This document shows positions 14,015-16,198 of a DNA stretch of 16,198 bases, one piece after another. Within the stretch, counting starts at the first letter, position 1. Each line of letters starts with the position of its first letter. Source of the DNA: CBFDCQ01 sp965603355 (GTDB taxonomy: Bacteria > Hydrogenedentota > CAZGCA01 > CBFDCQ01); contig CBFDCQ010000071.1 of the NCBI GenBank assembly GCA_965603355.1, positions 1 to 16,198 of the forward strand, given 5' to 3'. A program made the position numbers and the translations under genes. The notes beneath the pieces are model-generated. The model saw only the letters and a list, made by a program, of their open reading frames with translations, was not told the DNA's origin and did not search any database.

Positions 14015-16127
14015 CCGTGACGGGTGAAAGCGTAATCTCGATTGGCCCGGCCGATTCGGCCCTGACCCACACGACAAGGTCCTTGTCTTTGACGGTTCGC
14101 GGATGACCGAACCGGAAATCCTCACCGCGCGGGACGGGTTCGCCGTCAACCTCGATCGTGACATCGGCGTCGCCCCAGTTCTTGATCACGAACGCCGGGT
14201 TGACCACCGGACTCTCTTCTGAAGCGTTAAGCACCACGGAAACCGTTGCGTCTGTGGCGGTCAACCGGTAAGCACGCTGCGACCTGTCGTATCCATCGCT
14301 GGTGCAGCCGGATTTGACCTCGAGGCCGGCCGGGTTCAACCACGACTTGGCCAACGGTACCAGCTCTTCCGTGGACTTGTTCGACATACCCTCCATCAGG
14401 AGTTTCTGCTCGAACGGCCTGTCGCCATGGTCCTCCTTGAACGTCGGCAGCTCGACGTGTGTCAGCGACGAGTGCGCGGTTCGGTCCGGGAAGCTTGCGT
14501 ATCGACCGTCGGACGGCATCTGTGAGACGGGCCAGTGGTTCCATGACGGAAACACCGCATAGTCGGTGACTTCACCGCCATACACGTCGCCATCTCGGAA
14601 ATCCCCGATCGTGAACGGATCGTACTCAGCCTTGTAGTTGACTACGTGAATCTTCTTGTTCTCATACGTGACGCCGCGCGGTGGACCGTCCACCCAAAGA
14701 TGGCCATCCACGTTGCCTTCCAGGTCCGCCAGAAGCAACGCCGGCGAAGTCTCCAGAACCTGTTCAGGATGTTGGTCCGGGCCGAGAATCGCCATTCCCT
14801 CCTGCCATTCGTGGTTCCGCTCGCCGTCCGTCCACAAATGCATTGTCTTGACGGCCACTCCGTCAGGATAGATGTAGTAGTACCAGTCCGACCAGTCGGC
14901 CCAACCGGTATCCTCGTTGTAGTTTGCAACAACGTGCAGAACGTCCACAAGCGGGTAGCGCCAGTGCACGACGGCGCGCGCGCCGGTGTTCTCGATAATC
15001 CTCGCGTGATTGGTGTACGACTCCTTGTCCGACATAGGCTCCTGGCATCCCTGGCCGCCGCTCTTGCCCCACGTCTCATTGAATTCGTTGCTGTACCACT
15101 GGCCCTCTTCGTTCACTATCATGGGGATGTAGCAGACGCCCCGCCAGAACACGAACTTCGCGGGCAGTTCGTCGAATTCGACCACGACATCAGGATGCTC
15201 GCTGAAACGCCACAGATTATCCCACGTCTCGTAGAACTTCAAATGGCTGTAATATGCGCCGAACTCACCCGTTGCTTTCCCGGCAGGGAGCACGCGCACG
15301 TCCATATCGGGGTCGTCTATGATGTCCTGAGCGGGTTTGAGGCTCGCGTACACGCGACCCACTTCGGAAGCGCTCAGGGCCTTATTATGGATTCTGACCT
15401 CGTCGATCAGACCGTCAAACGAGTATGAATCCACAAACGTATTGGCCCGCACCGGCTTGATCGGCCGTCTGGGCTTACCTTTTCCTATCTTGACATCTTT
15501 CTTGGACAGAACGATGTCAGCCTTCGCGACTGTTTTCTCACCTGCCGGCTTTCCGTCCACGTAGACAGCCATTTTGCCGGTGTTCTTATCGTAAGTCCCG
15601 GCAACGTGATACCACTGTCTCCGTTCGAGGAAGGCATCAGAAACGAGTTCTTCCCATGCGTCACCCACCTTGACTTTCAGGCCCGGGTGCCCAAGCGCGT
15701 CGATTCCGAGGAAGTACCCGACATCGCCCTCCTTCTTGAGGACAAACTGGAAATCCGCATCCCTTTGGCCGCCTCTGGTCCGCACCGACTCTTCAGATAC
15801 ATCGTCGCACTGCTGGACAATCGGCGTCCAGTTCCACGGATAGGCGCCGATCGCCACCCATCCCTCAAGCGTCAACGCCGAGGAGATCCTGGGGGCTTCG
15901 GAAGCTGGGAGATTGATCAGAGTGTTATACCCGTCAAACTGCAATGCCGTCCCTGAGACACCCTTTTTCCAGAGACTTTTGTGTCCCTCGACTGTACACT
16001 TGCTGTCGCCCACGGTCTCAACGGTCGTGTCGCCCTGTGCTTCGTCAAACTTCCACCATGTGACCGGTCTTCCGGCAACTCCCGTCTTCACCGGCGACCC
16101 TTGCGCGGGGGCAGCCGCTCCGGACAA
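14010..16127 (-). CDS. LamG/concanavalin-like domain protein, 5' end uncertain
   Basis: The 705 residues from a TTG start begin with a LamG (concanavalin-like) domain at about 20-265: VTWWKFDEAQGD, ALTLEGWVAIG, RRQWYHVAGTYDKNTGKMAV and FDGLIDEVRIHNKALSASEV are all typical. The remaining 280-705 is a beta-rich region I do not recognise, with many Trp/Tyr (DWSDWYYYIYPDGVAV, 411-426) and a final Ig-like stretch. The LamG part probably binds glycans, and the rest may be a polysaccharide-active enzyme. AGGAGGT (16139-16133) sits 5 nt before the TTG, supporting that start, but no signal peptide results. The frame is open upstream to the window edge, so the true start may lie outside. It is the first gene seen of the minus-strand block. 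Confidence 0.75.
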   Translation of the reverse strand: MSGAAAPAQGSPVKTGVAGRPVTWWKFDEAQGDTTVETVGDSKCTVEGHKSLWKKGVSGTALQFDGYNTLINLPASEAPRISSALTLEGWVAIGAYPWNWTPIVQQCDDVSEESVRTRGGQRDADFQFVLKKEGDVGYFLGIDALGHPGLKVKVGDAWEELVSDAFLERRQWYHVAGTYDKNTGKMAVYVDGKPAGEKTVAKADIVLSKKDVKIGKGKPRRPIKPVRANTFVDSYSFDGLIDEVRIHNKALSASEVGRVYASLKPAQDIIDDPDMDVRVLPAGKATGEFGAYYSHLKFYETWDNLWRFSEHPDVVVEFDELPAKFVFWRGVCYIPMIVNEEGQWYSNEFNETWGKSGGQGCQEPMSDKESYTNHARIIENTGARAVVHWRYPLVDVLHVVANYNEDTGWADWSDWYYYIYPDGVAVKTMHLWTDGERNHEWQEGMAILGPDQHPEQVLETSPALLLADLEGNVDGHLWVDGPPRGVTYENKKIHVVNYKAEYDPFTIGDFRDGDVYGGEVTDYAVFPSWNHWPVSQMPSDGRYASFPDRTAHSSLTHVELPTFKEDHGDRPFEQKLLMEGMSNKSTEELVPLAKSWLNPAGLEVKSGCTSDGYDRSQRAYRLTATDATVSVVLNASEESPVVNPAFVIKNWGDADVTIEVDGEPVPRGEDFRFGHPRTVKDKDLVVWVRAESAGPIEITLSPVTD

Positions 16128-16198
16128 ACTCGACCTCCTGGATTCCTTGTTCGCAATACCGTTGGACGCGAGCTTGAACGTCTGTACGGTCCTGTTAA

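Noticed and set aside
14646..15428. Plus-strand open frame of 260 codons inside the LamG gene
   Set aside because: Antisense shadow of a motif-supported gene; composition is Val/Arg/His-rich and unlike a protein.

Overview
The window looks like a chromosomal segment of a Gram-negative, carbohydrate-degrading environmental bacterium, roughly 55-65% GC. The mix of a Tat-exported Gfo/Idh/MocA oxidoreductase, a secreted ADP-ribosylglycohydrolase-like protein, a GH4 glycosidase, a LamG-domain protein and a lipoprotein alkaline phosphatase resembles Planctomycetota/PVC or Hydrogenedentota-type genomes. This placement is inferred from gene content only. No rRNA, tRNA, transposase, integrase, phage gene or CRISPR array was seen.

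Layout. (1) 1-1106, minus strand: an exported ADP-ribosylglycohydrolase-fold protein running off the left edge. (2) 1107-1432: a compact divergent control region with two back-to-back sigma-70-like promoters and two inverted repeats. (3) 1433-4288, plus strand: a likely two-gene operon, a Tat-exported Gfo/Idh/MocA oxidoreductase and a cytosolic GH4 glycosidase. Both families use NAD(P) and redox chemistry on sugars. (4) 4415-6601: a 728-residue exported protein made of two TIM-barrel glycosidase-like halves, about 47% GC in sampled stretches and clearly lower than its neighbours. It is followed by a short remnant of another gene. (5) 6602-7092: no intact gene, but a gene remnant, tandem repeats, two strong hairpins and an extended -10 promoter. 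(6) 7093-10518: a 1141-residue, probably all-helical protein of unknown function. (7) 10794-16127, minus strand: a co-directional block transcribed as LamG protein, alkaline phosphatase, 80-residue barrel-sandwich protein (ATGA overlap with the phosphatase), NAL/DHDPS-family aldolase, SAM methyltransferase.

The left half and the right-hand block both read as carbohydrate and phosphate acquisition modules: exported enzymes release sugars or phosphate, and cytosolic enzymes (GH4, aldolase) process the products. The 1141-residue gene has its own promoter and no metabolic link to its neighbours, so it is the best candidate here for an undescribed system.
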